The notes under the pieces: model-generated | Database searches by the model: none | Seen by the model: the letters and a program-made list of their open reading frames with translations, nothing else | What the model was told of the DNA's origin: nothing | Position numbers and translations under genes: made by a program | Shown here: in pieces, positions 55,060 through 64,000 of the stretch | Layout of the letters: each line of letters opens with the position of its first letter | Position numbering within the stretch: position 1 is the first letter of the stretch | Assembly (NCBI RefSeq): GCF_964656455.1 | Contig: NC_135718.1 | Span: 143,450,262 to 143,514,261, forward strand | Length of the DNA: 64,000 nt | Direction: 5' to 3' | From: Halichoerus grypus | Lineage: Eukaryota; Chordata; Mammalia; Carnivora; Phocidae

Positions 55060-55365
55060 TACATTCTCATTCCCACTTTGTGATCTTTGCACTCTGGCCT
55101 CTGCTCTAGGCTCTCCATAGCTAGCTCCTTCTATCATTCTAGGATCCAATAGGCTTTCCCTGAGAGGTCTCTCTAAAGTAGCCACAGCTTCCCAGCCCAT
55201 CTTTATCTCATCTTGCTGTTTGTATTGTCTTCAGAGATCTTACTAGCATCTGATCTTGATTTTGTGATTACTTTTTAGCTTTCCCTCAATAAAATGTAAA
55301 CCCCACAATTTGCCAGGCACAGAGAAGAGATTCAACAAATATTTGCTGGACAAACAAACAAACTG
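55060..55365 (+). repeat. L2 LINE 3' segment
   Basis: 'gagaggtctctctaaagtagccacagc', 'cctcaataaaatgtaaaccccaca' and 'gccaggcacagagaagagattcaacaaatatttgctgg' are collinear with the L2 end. Confidence 0.72.
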
Positions 55366-55547
55366 GAATTTAAGTAAAAGAAAGCAAATATATCACTTTT
55401 GCAGAAGAATCACTCTTAACCCTTCTCATGGACAAGTGTAAACAAATGGTCTCTATTTGGATTTATTCATATACAAATTTGTATTGGAACCACATAGAAT
55501 ATGTTGAGTCTTTAAAGTTAGGTTTTTGGGTTAATCAGTGTATCATT

Positions 55548-55735
55548 AAAAAAAGATTTTATTTATTATTCAGACAAAGTGCAAGTGGGGGGAGGGGCAG
55601 AGGGAGAGAGAGAATCTCAAGCAGACTCTGCTTTGAGCATGGATCTGACAGGGCTTGAATTCACGACCCTGAGATCTTGACTTGAGCTGAAATCAAGAGT
55701 CAGACACTTGACCAACTGAGCAACCCAGGTGCCCC
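55548..55735 (-). mobile_element. Can-SINE, minus strand, 15-bp TSD
   Basis: AATCAGTGTATCATT (55533-55547) and AATCAGGGTATCATT (55736-55750) differ by one base. The insert ends 'gagcaacccaggtgcccc', the reverse-complement SINE head. A 76-codon frame crosses it. Confidence 0.95.
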
Positions 55736-55750
55736 AATCAGGGTATCATT

Positions 55751-57300
55751 TTTGCGAATTCCACCAAGAGTCAAGTTGCCTATTTAAGCTATATCCATAT
55801 GAAACCACTGACAAGTAAGAAGTTGGAAAATTCAGTTAAACTCTATGCTTCTGCTTTCAAAGAGTGGTTAAACAACATATTTGGATTCTTTTCCATGTGT
55901 TTGGTGAAAAATCTAATAGTTGCATCAGATATCTGATTTATTTTTATTATTTTGTCATGGTATTATTATATCCTATATTTAAAAACAAAGCAGCACAATA
56001 CAATAGTGCTGTAGTAAAAGTATGATGAAGGTAGGTACAAAGTCCTAAAACAACCCAGAAGGATGCATCAACTGACTAAGAATTTGGAAAGGATTCACAG
56101 AAAGGTGCTGGTGGAATCTTGTCATATAGGATGAGTAAGTGACCATCCATTAAACAAGGTGGAAAGAAGTCAGTTGGGTCTCTATGTAAGTGATTTCCAG
56201 CCAATTCTTAATGATCAGTACACTTTCGTGCATGAAATTATGTGATTAATTTATATCTTTCAGATCTCAGTGATTTAGAATCTGTTATGCTAGTTTATTG
56301 CCTGAGCTATCTGGCAATTGTGCATACACTTCCTACTTTTCTAGTAGAAGTGTTAATAAAAAGCAAATGACACAAGAGAAGGCATTGAACAAGAGGAAGA
56401 AGAGAACCTGAGTTGCCTGGGACTTGAATAAACCGCCTTGGATCAACAGGAGTTGACCTGTTTCATTTGACTGTCAATGTCAATTAATAACAGCTCTTCC
56501 CTGGATGCCTCCACAAAGTTTAGACCTGGGAACAGTGCCCGAGCAGAATCCCCTCTTCTCTTTTCTTGACAGTACTCCACAAAACCAAAATTCTTTCCAT
56601 GTTTAGTCATAAAAGAAGGGTTATCAAACAAGTCAGAAGCATAAATATAGCCATGGTAAATGGGAATCACGAGCAGCATCTTCCAGGACAGCAGTGAAAT
56701 TTTGACTTAAAATTTTCTCCCTATTCTTAGAAAATTGTTATCTTGATAGCATCTCTGGAAGCCTCAAATTTGATCTGGTGAAGCCATAAACTTTCAGCCA
56801 ATATGACTGAGACTTCAGTATCTGGAGATTGGATGTGTGATAAAAAAAAAAAAATCAGGATGATTGACTACATTTTAAATATTAATCTAGATTTTTAATT
56901 TTGTGCATATGGCTTTCTCTCAATTCTGATTAGTTATTCCTCCAACTGAAAAGGCCTCATCTAGACATTTTGGCCTCAGGCTGATTCCATATTATGTTGC
57001 TGTAGTGAGAGTGATCTATCTAACGATATAACCCATTTCTCACTCACTCATATCCTGTCTAATAAAGGTAATAACTGTGTAACTCACTAACCTGCCAGCA
57101 AAAAGAAATGAAATCTAACCCAAAAGATTGCAAATGATACTGAATATTTAAATGTCCACTATGTGTTATAGTTTGAGAAACAATAAGTCTGATATTAAAA
57201 AGGAGTGAAAAATACGACAAAGTTGTATGGTAACAGGAAAAAAAAGATAATTGTAAAGAAATCAGAAAGATTCACCATAAATATCAACTTTATTAATTAC
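55751..57300. other. Unassigned; one minus frame of 78 codons at 56443-56679
   Basis: The frame 56443-56679 on the minus strand has ordinary amino-acid composition, with no repeat overlap and a start preceded by 'gtcctggaag'. I recognise no domain or family. It has no clear donor site, so it may be chance or part of an old processed copy. An A13 run lies near 56840. Nothing else was seen. Confidence 0.3.
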
Positions 57301-57309
57301 TTTTCATGA

Positions 57310-57735
57310 AGTTCTGTTTTGGTAATAAACAACTCTGAAATTTAAGTGACTTACACTACAGAAGTGTATTTCTCGCTCCTGTGACCTGTCATCCGTGGAC
57401 CAGTTTCTGTTTCATGTGTCTTCATCACTCTAGAATCTGGGCTAAAAGAGTGATGCCATCTGGTACATTACATTCTCATGAGAGAGAGGAAAGAATGATA
57501 GTGAAACCACAATACTCTAAAGCTTCAGCTGGGGGGTGGTACACATCATCTGCTTATATTCTGTTGGCCAAATCAAGTCATATGGCCAAGCTTGGTATCA
57601 TTGGGGCACGAAGAATAACCTTATCACAGAAAGGTTACCAGGGAAGGAACCTGCATGGATGGGTCTCATGAATAGGGGATGAGAGGTAGCATATACTTGG
57701 GACCAATAATACACTCTATTGCACAACTCTTTCAG
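57310..57735 (-). repeat. Worn LTR-like repeat related to 19.0-19.5 kb
   Basis: 'tatattctgttggccaaatcaagtcatatggccaag' and 'ttgggaccaataatacactct' match the same recurrent element as 19025-19500 in the same strand sense. A 96-codon frame crosses it. Confidence 0.4.
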
Positions 57736-57739
57736 TTAA

Positions 57740-58604
57740 AGTGTAGGGTAGTCCCTTCCTTTGTGAACATCTTTACATCCAGAAAAATGGGAAAATAAAA
57801 TAACAACTTCTTACCACTTGGTGACGACTTTGGTAATGTGTATATAGGAAAACAACTTCTTTAAATTCAGTTCATTTTTTTAAGTTAAATGTATTATAAA
57901 GTTGAAACACAAGATAATTGGTTTCACTGAGCTTTTTAATTTTTAGCCATTGAACAAGTTGGCACTGGGCTTGAGTATGTAAGTCATGCTGATTCTGAGA
58001 GCCTAATTCCATGAAAAACAATGTAAAGTGTCATATTTAATTATACATCCTTCTAGGGTTCTGAATCTGAAAAACTTCTGAAATATAATATTTTGGGGAG
58101 CCTATTATTGTACTTATTTAAAAATATTTGTCTGAGAAGGACATAGACTTCCCCAGACTGACAAAGATGGACAAAAACAGTTAAGATCCTCTACTTGATC
58201 TATGACTTTATGTTTTTTCTTCTTTCATTTCCTTTTTGGATTTACTCTCTCTTATTAAATTATAAGATGAAATATGAACTATATCTTTCTTCTTTTCCTA
58301 TATCCTTCATTTTCTAGGTCAGTTAACATCCCTTTGGCAGTAAATAATAAAAACATAAAAGCTTATCTGTCTTGGATAATAAAGTGTCTTCTTCATCTCA
58401 CCTAGCATTTAGTGCTAATGTGGAGTGACCTGAGGACTACATAATTTGGTGCTCAAAGACAATACCAAGGATTCAGTTTCTTTCCATCTTTTTGTTCTGA
58501 AATCCTCAGTATGTCAGCTTTGTTCTTTGGCAGTTCCAAATATCAAAACCAGGCAGTATAAGGTGTAAAGATAGTTTTGTCCTTTTCCATTTTTACTACA
58601 ACTT
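57740..58604. other. Stretch with no gene or repeat recognised
   Basis: AT-rich with no open frame of 60 codons before the SINE. Nothing else was seen. Confidence 0.4.
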
Positions 58605-58617
58605 AGAAGTAAAGGAA

Positions 58618-58812
58618 ACCTGGCACCTGGGTGGTTCAGTCGGTTAGGCATCTGCCTTCTGCTCAGGTCATGAACCCAGGATCCCACATCGGGCTTCCTG
58701 CTCAGCAAGGAGTCTGCTTCTCCCTCTCCCTTTGCCCCTTCCCCTCTGCTCATGTGTGTGCTCACTCTCTCTCTCTCTCAAATAAATAAATAAAATCTTA
58801 AAAAAAAAAAAA
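58618..58812 (+). mobile_element. Can-SINE with 13-bp TSD
   Basis: AGAAGTAAAGGAA is exact at 58605-58617 and 58813-58825. The head is worn ('tggcacctgggtggttcag'), and part of the middle is missing ('gaacccaggatcccacatcgg'). An 83-codon minus frame crosses it. Confidence 0.93.
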
Positions 58813-58825
58813 AGAAGTAAAGGAA

Positions 58826-59770
58826 CTAAAGGAAACCTTTCCCAGATACCCTCCAGAATACTATCCCTGTGTCTTCTTGGCCAGAGTTTTATCTCTGACC
58901 CATACCCACATTGAGATCAATTATTATTGGTATATCCAATATTGCTTTACTCCTTGACCTGGAGAGAGTCATTCGTTGTGAGTCTAATGGAAGAGGGTAG
59001 ATTCCCAGGTAAAACATGGGGTAGGGGTGGGGTATTGGAGGGCTTTGTCAGCATGAAAAAATGGGATTAAGGTTACTGGCTGAAATACCATGTCTGCTGT
59101 GGTCCCAAAGACAAGATTTTCAATCATTCCAAATAAAGAGTATAACTGAAGAAATCATGTGTATAATTCAAACTGTAACAATCCTGAAGTATCTGCATCA
59201 TTAAAGTAAAAACAGACTTTGGATAGCAGTAACTATAATGATCTGGTGAATCACTTCATTTTACTATCACAAACCCGGTACCACACAAATATTTTTCCAA
59301 GCAAGAACAGAGAGTGTACTCCTTCTTTCTTTATTTATATTTCACTTAGGCCCCAAAAGGATTTGAGCAGGCTCATTTAGCTTTGAACAAGGGTGGGCAG
59401 ACAAATCTGAAGAATGAAACTAAATAAAATGGGACAATATTGACAATATTTTGTAAACACTGTTTTGTTTCTTTTACATAACCTTCCCAAATAACATACA
59501 TGTATGAAACAGAAACAATAAAAAAAGACTATTTCAGACTTACAAATTGTCACATCAGCATTCTGTCTTCTTGTGGATAGAATGAAAAATAAATAAATAA
59601 AAGTAGAATTTTACTAACATCCTTTATTCTAGTTGTATAAAATGTTTTAAACCTTGTACGTCAATGTTAGTACATCAAGACCAGTGTACAGGACAAATTT
59701 GAATATTTGGATTGACTGGAACCAGATTGAATGTTGATTTATTCAATTCTGTACAGTATGTCCTGGTCAT
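58826..59770. other. Unassigned; old repeat motif at 58830-59035
   Basis: 'ttcccagataccctccagaat' and 'ttggccagagttttatctctgacccatacccaca' recall the unassigned repeat at 3066-3395. The rest is AT-rich with no feature. Confidence 0.3.
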
Positions 59771-59774
59771 ATGC

Positions 59775-60110
59775 AATATTCACTGCACCTTGTGAGATAC
59801 TAGGGATACAAACCTGATCAAGCCAAGACATATGAAGAAAACAAATGTATCTCCATATATAATGTGACAGACTGTGATAAGTACTATACTGGAGGTAATT
59901 TAGAAAGGGATTCTGGAGTGCTCAGGAAGGAGTGATTGCTTGGACTGAGGAAGAACGGTACAACGTGAACTACTCCAGAAAGATAATGAACATATCCTTG
60001 AAGGAAAAGCAAACTAATTCTTGGCAGAAAAAAAGAAGGGTATTTCATGCTGAGCAAAGGCATAGGCAATGGCAAGTATGGTGCTGTTGCAGCTGACTCA
60101 GTGGGTCAGT
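59775..60110 (-). repeat. L2 LINE 3' segment, minus strand
   Basis: 'cttgtgagatactagggatacaaacctgatcaagccaagac' and 'ttcatgctgagcaaaggcataggcaatgg' follow reverse-complement L2. Worn. Confidence 0.5.
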
Positions 60111-60114
60111 CTTG

Positions 60115-61065
60115 GGGTGAGTCACACTCAGAGGAGTGTGCTAGGAGAAGCAAATTTCATCTTGATTTACAGCTCTAAAAAAGCATTAGAGGATCTCTAA
60201 GTGCTTGTCCACAGCATCTCTCGTCAAGACCCCCTGGGTTGCCCAGTTCTCAAGCTCCTACAACGTGAAGAAGTTCCCATTCTCCTACCTGAAAAGAATT
60301 CTGTCTCTGTCATCCATCCCACCCTGTTCTCACTGTTCCATTTTCTCCATCCTGTCTCACTCCAAGCCTTATGAATGTTGACCCTCTCTAGCTCTGGTTC
60401 CTTTTCTCCTGGGACCTGATTCAGGTGATTTGGACCTTTCTTTTCATCCCCCTTTCTTCCAACCACTTTGATGCACTTTTTTATTGCCCTATTTCCCAAT
60501 TCTGCATTCCAAAAATTCAGAAACAGAATAATCCTCCAAAACTGGGGAGAAGGAAATGATATTAAGTCTCCTCTGTGCCGGAAGGCTGTGGACTCCCACA
60601 AATTAAACCTTTTGTCCCATCATATAAGAAGCCTAAAAATACCAAGCACCACCAAGCAGTACAGGGAGAGGGAAACCTGGAAATGAGATTTGGAAATTGC
60701 TTTGGGGCCAAATTGTGAAGAACCTGAGTCTAAAGCTGGCCCCACACTTCTAAGAAAGTGAACAGCCTCTTAGATCTGTGCTTTAGAGAAGTAATATCAT
60801 AGCTGTATGGAGTTCAGGGAAGCAATAATTTCCAACACCCATCCTTCTGGGCTTCTCTATAGGGCATAACTCCTCCAGCAGATGGGCTTCTTCACTAATG
60901 AAGGATGTCCTTGTTAACTTTTCCAAGCACTTAAAATAAAGGGCCAAGAAATTAGGTTTCAACTAAGGTGGTTGTCCACTCTAACTTCCTGGCCTCTCTC
61001 TCAGGCTTCTAGTAATGAGAAGATGTATAGAATACAATTCGTTCCCATACAGTCTTACTTTCATA
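60115..61065. other. Stretch with no gene recognised
   Basis: A 125-codon minus frame (60224-60601) lies over a pyrimidine-rich plus strand, is rich in charged and tryptophan residues and has no domain. Treated as chance. Confidence 0.35.
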
Positions 61066-61067
61066 AT

Positions 61068-61230
61068 GCAGAAGTAATAGCATGGTCAATTAATGGTTCC
61101 ATCAGCTCTTGGCTCTATCATCCTAGGCAGGTTACTTAATTTCTCTGGCCTTAAATACATACTGCAAAACACCTAGAACAGTTCTCGTCAGAAAGGTGTT
61201 GGTCAACTAATATGTGTTCCCTTACTTCTG
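61068..61230 (+). repeat. MIR-type SINE fragment
   Basis: 'ctcttggctctatcatcctaggcaggttacttaatttctctggcc' is the MIR core. 'aaaacacctagaacagttc' is the 3' part. Confidence 0.6.
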
Positions 61231-61234
61231 CCTT

Positions 61235-61975
61235 TCTTGCAGTACTGAACTGCAGGTATACATTACCTGGTGCCACAACTCAAGGGCACCAAAAAGAGGC
61301 AGGATTCATGGATCCTAACTGTTTGTCTCCCTACCAGGTTTTGGTCTCCACCAAGCACTTGTCTTTGGTGTCCCTTAGGAAAGAATAGCCTTCTTCAGAT
61401 AGTATGGAAATCTTCATATGGAAGGGAGGACTGTCTTTCTAGAGGCATGAGGGATGTAAATTTCTACTGCTTTTCCTGAGAACAAAACAAAGTCATTAAC
61501 TAATGAAAAACATTCTATCAGTAATTTTTTGTGTCTTTGGATGGACACTATTTAATTCACAAAGAATGTCTCAATAATGATAATAAATGATTTTAATGTA
61601 CTCTCATTTTCTCAGGCTTCTCCCACCCCTCTGTCTGAAGCCAACTATCTGGTCTTCCCATCAATATCCCTGTTCTTTGAATATTGCTACACTTGGTTCC
61701 TTAGTTCCAGTCTCTGAGGATCCAGTTCCATGTTCATATATTAGTAGGATATAATGACTCAGTGCTACCCCACCTACATAGCACAATTGCATTTCCAATC
61801 AAAACTTCTGAAGGCACAACACCTGTTTTATTCCAAAGGTCTACTCTCCTGACCAAATCTCAGGCAACACAACAGGTGAAATGGTAAGAGCATAAAGGTT
61901 CTGGGACAGGGAAAATTTGTAATCATATTTATACAAGAAATACTTCCTATGCAGAGTCTGTTCTGATTTGAGGAT
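61235..61975. other. Stretch with no gene or repeat recognised
   Basis: A 69-codon frame (61270-61479) has no domain. Nothing else. Confidence 0.35.
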
Positions 61976-61979
61976 TTTT

Positions 61980-62115
61980 AGAAACATAAAATATTAGTAG
62001 CAGAGGAGAACTTAGAAATCTTGTCCAACTTCCTCACTTTCCAAATAAGGAAACGAGATCCCCAGGTGAAGTCACTAGGATCTCAACAGAAATCTCTTAG
62101 CTCTGAAGGCCACTT
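61980..62115 (-). repeat. MIR-like fragment, minus strand
   Basis: 'cttagaaatcttgtccaacttcctcactttccaaataaggaaacgagatccccaggtgaagtcac' resembles reverse-complement MIR. Worn. Confidence 0.45.
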
Positions 62116-62119
62116 TTTT

Positions 62120-64000
62120 GACCATCACTAGGATTCTTCATCTTTGGTTTCTATATGAACTCTCAATTCTGAGATATCCAAAGCAATTTCACACACAGTG
62201 GTTGCATAGTAAATATTCTTTGATGATGCCTGAAAGTACAAAATAGCAAAAATTATTCTCACCCATTTTGTTTTCAAAAAAGTAATTAGCTCTACCATTC
62301 ACAGACTGATCACTGAGAATTTGCAAGTAGTGCCCCCAACATTGTCCTAAAGGCAAAAATCATTAGGCAGTCTGGAGCCATGCAAACCTTTACATTGGCT
62401 ATACTTTGGGTTAGTCTGCTGTTTAACCATCAGGCATTCTGATGGCTGACAAGTCATTCTGACATAACAGTTGGGTATTGGTGAACATTGGTGTGTGTGC
62501 ACAGACATCACTGAACATAGATACGTAACCAGGGTATGTGCCAGTGTATCCATGGTAAATGAAATGGTAGGGTGCAAGACTTTGAGAGCTCACCTGCACT
62601 CCATGTAGGACATTTGAGAAACAATAGGAAACCTCCCTCATCACTCCATCAGGAAGTAAAGATAAGTTACAGTAGCTGACAGCATCTTGAGTTGTGGGGA
62701 TGCGGCTTCTCCTCGTAATGGGAATTACATGAATACCATGAGGGGAGAAACCTGGCTCCTGCTTGCTGAGTTATTTTAGCACTCTCAGAAGGAGTCTCCT
62801 CGTCTCTCTTGCTGTTAATTATGTACACTGCAGCAGCTTAATCTAATTATGACTCTCCAGTGATTGCATGATAAGACATTTGCAGGCCCACCTTTTTAGT
62901 TCCCTTTTTCCTCCCTCTGCCTCAACTCTCCTTCAGAAGTTACACTCAGAAAGCTTAGTAACAATTGGAATCTAACTACATTCTAACATAACACTTACAT
63001 TCATGCTTCTGTTCACACTGTAAAAGGTAATCTTTGAATGGTTTAAGCATCTGGATTCTATTATGGCCAAGTATAGCACTTAAAATGGAAGAGACTTTTT
63101 ACATTTGCGTGGAATTCAGGCAGCTGCCTGAGCCACCCTTGGGCCTAGTTGTTTCAAAGAGATTTGCAACAGGCTTAAGTCAGAAATGATAAAATTGTCA
63201 AAAAACTCTGGAATTCCTTTTGGAAGGCAGCTAAAAAAATAAAACCAAACCAAACCTCCAAAAGGAAAAAGGAAGAGATTTCTGCCTGCAAATTTTTAAT
63301 AATGCAGTTTATTGGGTCAAATACTGAAACTCCAAATAGTGGCTGCTGTGCATGTCCAAGAAAAGTTTCCACTTTTTTCCTCTCAAATATAACACTGGTT
63401 TTACAGTCTTGCAGATTACAAATCACATGGGTTGGTGTTTTTTGTTTTGTTTTGTTTTGTTTTGTGGTTTTTGTTTTTTTTTTTTGGTAAGGATATTAGA
63501 TTTTTCTTCCATTTGTCCTATTTTATTTAAATAGTCCAAACTTCTGCGGTTTGGTCATTAAAATCCAGTTGGCAGAAAAAGGCTGAACCTTTATGTTTTC
63601 CAGCTGCGTTCCTACCAGCTACACACAAGCATTATTAGCCATATGACCATGTTTACATCAGCCATGAGTGAGAGTTTCTCATGACCCATCCTGCAGCACA
63701 CAAAAATGTGGGGTGCCTGAGTCTCATGGTCTCTCTGCACAAAAAGAAGGCAAAAACTTCCAAAGAATGATATTGACCCAACTGAGAATTAGCTGCCCAA
63801 ATTGAGTGATTCCAACCTTATCTCTGGTGTGCACCCCTCTAATTTAGACAAGGCAAGGCACAGGGAATACACTGTAGGCAAATAAAAAGGTCTGGTAGGG
63901 CGAGAGAGAAGCAGAACAACAACAACAAAAAACACTCAAGTCACCACAGTGAGAAAGATGGGAGAAAAGATTTTGGTTCACGTAGTAGATATTCTTTCAG
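62120..64000. other. 1.9 kb with no gene; repeat-poor
   Basis: Frames of 60-83 codons have no domain. 62800-62910 has clustered TAATTA and TAAT motifs ('gttaattatgtac', 'aatctaattatgac'). 63301-63490 includes the (GTTTT)n tract. No young element is present. Confidence 0.35.
63444..63486 (+). repeat. (GTTTT)n and poly-T tract
   Basis: At least four GTTTT units at 63444-63465, then a broken T-rich run to 63486. Not attached to a recognisable SINE. Confidence 0.92.

Noticed and set aside
11632..58812. tRNA genes suggested by A and B boxes in many places
   Set aside because: Each is the head of a Can-SINE, followed by the CT-rich body and A-rich tail and flanked by target-site duplications.
60224..60601. 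125-codon minus frame as a gene
   Set aside because: It arises opposite a pyrimidine-rich tract, with charged low-complexity composition and no domain.

Overview
This window is vertebrate nuclear DNA from a carnivore, most likely an arctoid caniform (bear, pinniped or mustelid group). It holds 21 Can-SINEs: tRNA-like head starting GGGGCGCCTGGGTGGCTCAG, CT-rich body, and a tail ending AAATAAATAAAATCTTT plus poly-A. It also holds young L1 copies with the carnivore-type G-rich 3' UTR. The dog-specific SINE variant (head GGGATCCCTGGGTGGCGCAG) and the felid variant are both absent, which argues for a non-canid caniform. This is inference from remembered consensus sequences; no search was run.

I found no protein-coding gene, no multi-exon gene model, no functional RNA gene, no CpG island and no CRISPR or prokaryotic feature. 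The longest open frames are either L1 ORF2 remnants (the 252-codon frame ending at 8743) or chance frames with no recognisable domain. The window reads as intergenic or deep intronic DNA made of retroelements of several ages.

Layout. 1-8 kb: unique DNA with worn MIR and L2 pieces, a tRNA-like relic near 5.4 kb and one copy of an unassigned dispersed repeat. 8.06-10.3 kb: a 5'-truncated L1 with a 15-bp target-site duplication. 10.3-19 kb: mostly unassigned, with four Can-SINEs including a head-to-tail pair. 19-26 kb: worn LTR, MIR and L2 pieces. 26-36 kb: MIR, L2, L1 3' ends, a long (AT)n tract. 36-52 kb: SINE-dense core with a second young L1 (itself hit by a SINE) and an old L1M of about 5.6 kb (41.7-47.3 kb) that carries five Can-SINEs, a MER5-type element and a hAT-type fossil. 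52-64 kb: worn MIR, L2, L1 and MER5 pieces, then largely unassigned DNA.

The elements form a readable stratigraphy. MIR, L2 and LTR pieces are oldest, then L1M, then MER5 and hAT elements, then the two young L1s, then Can-SINEs, some of which interrupt L1, MIR and L2 copies. Exact target-site duplications bound most of the younger insertions. The most notable observations are a Can-SINE subfamily marked by linked diagnostic changes, an internally deleted SINE that kept its target-site duplication, a duplicated G-quadruplex-bearing module in the L1 3' UTR, non-collinear L1M segments, an unassigned dispersed repeat pair, and strong strand bias of SINEs in the 36-52 kb core. I did not find a convincing new biological system.
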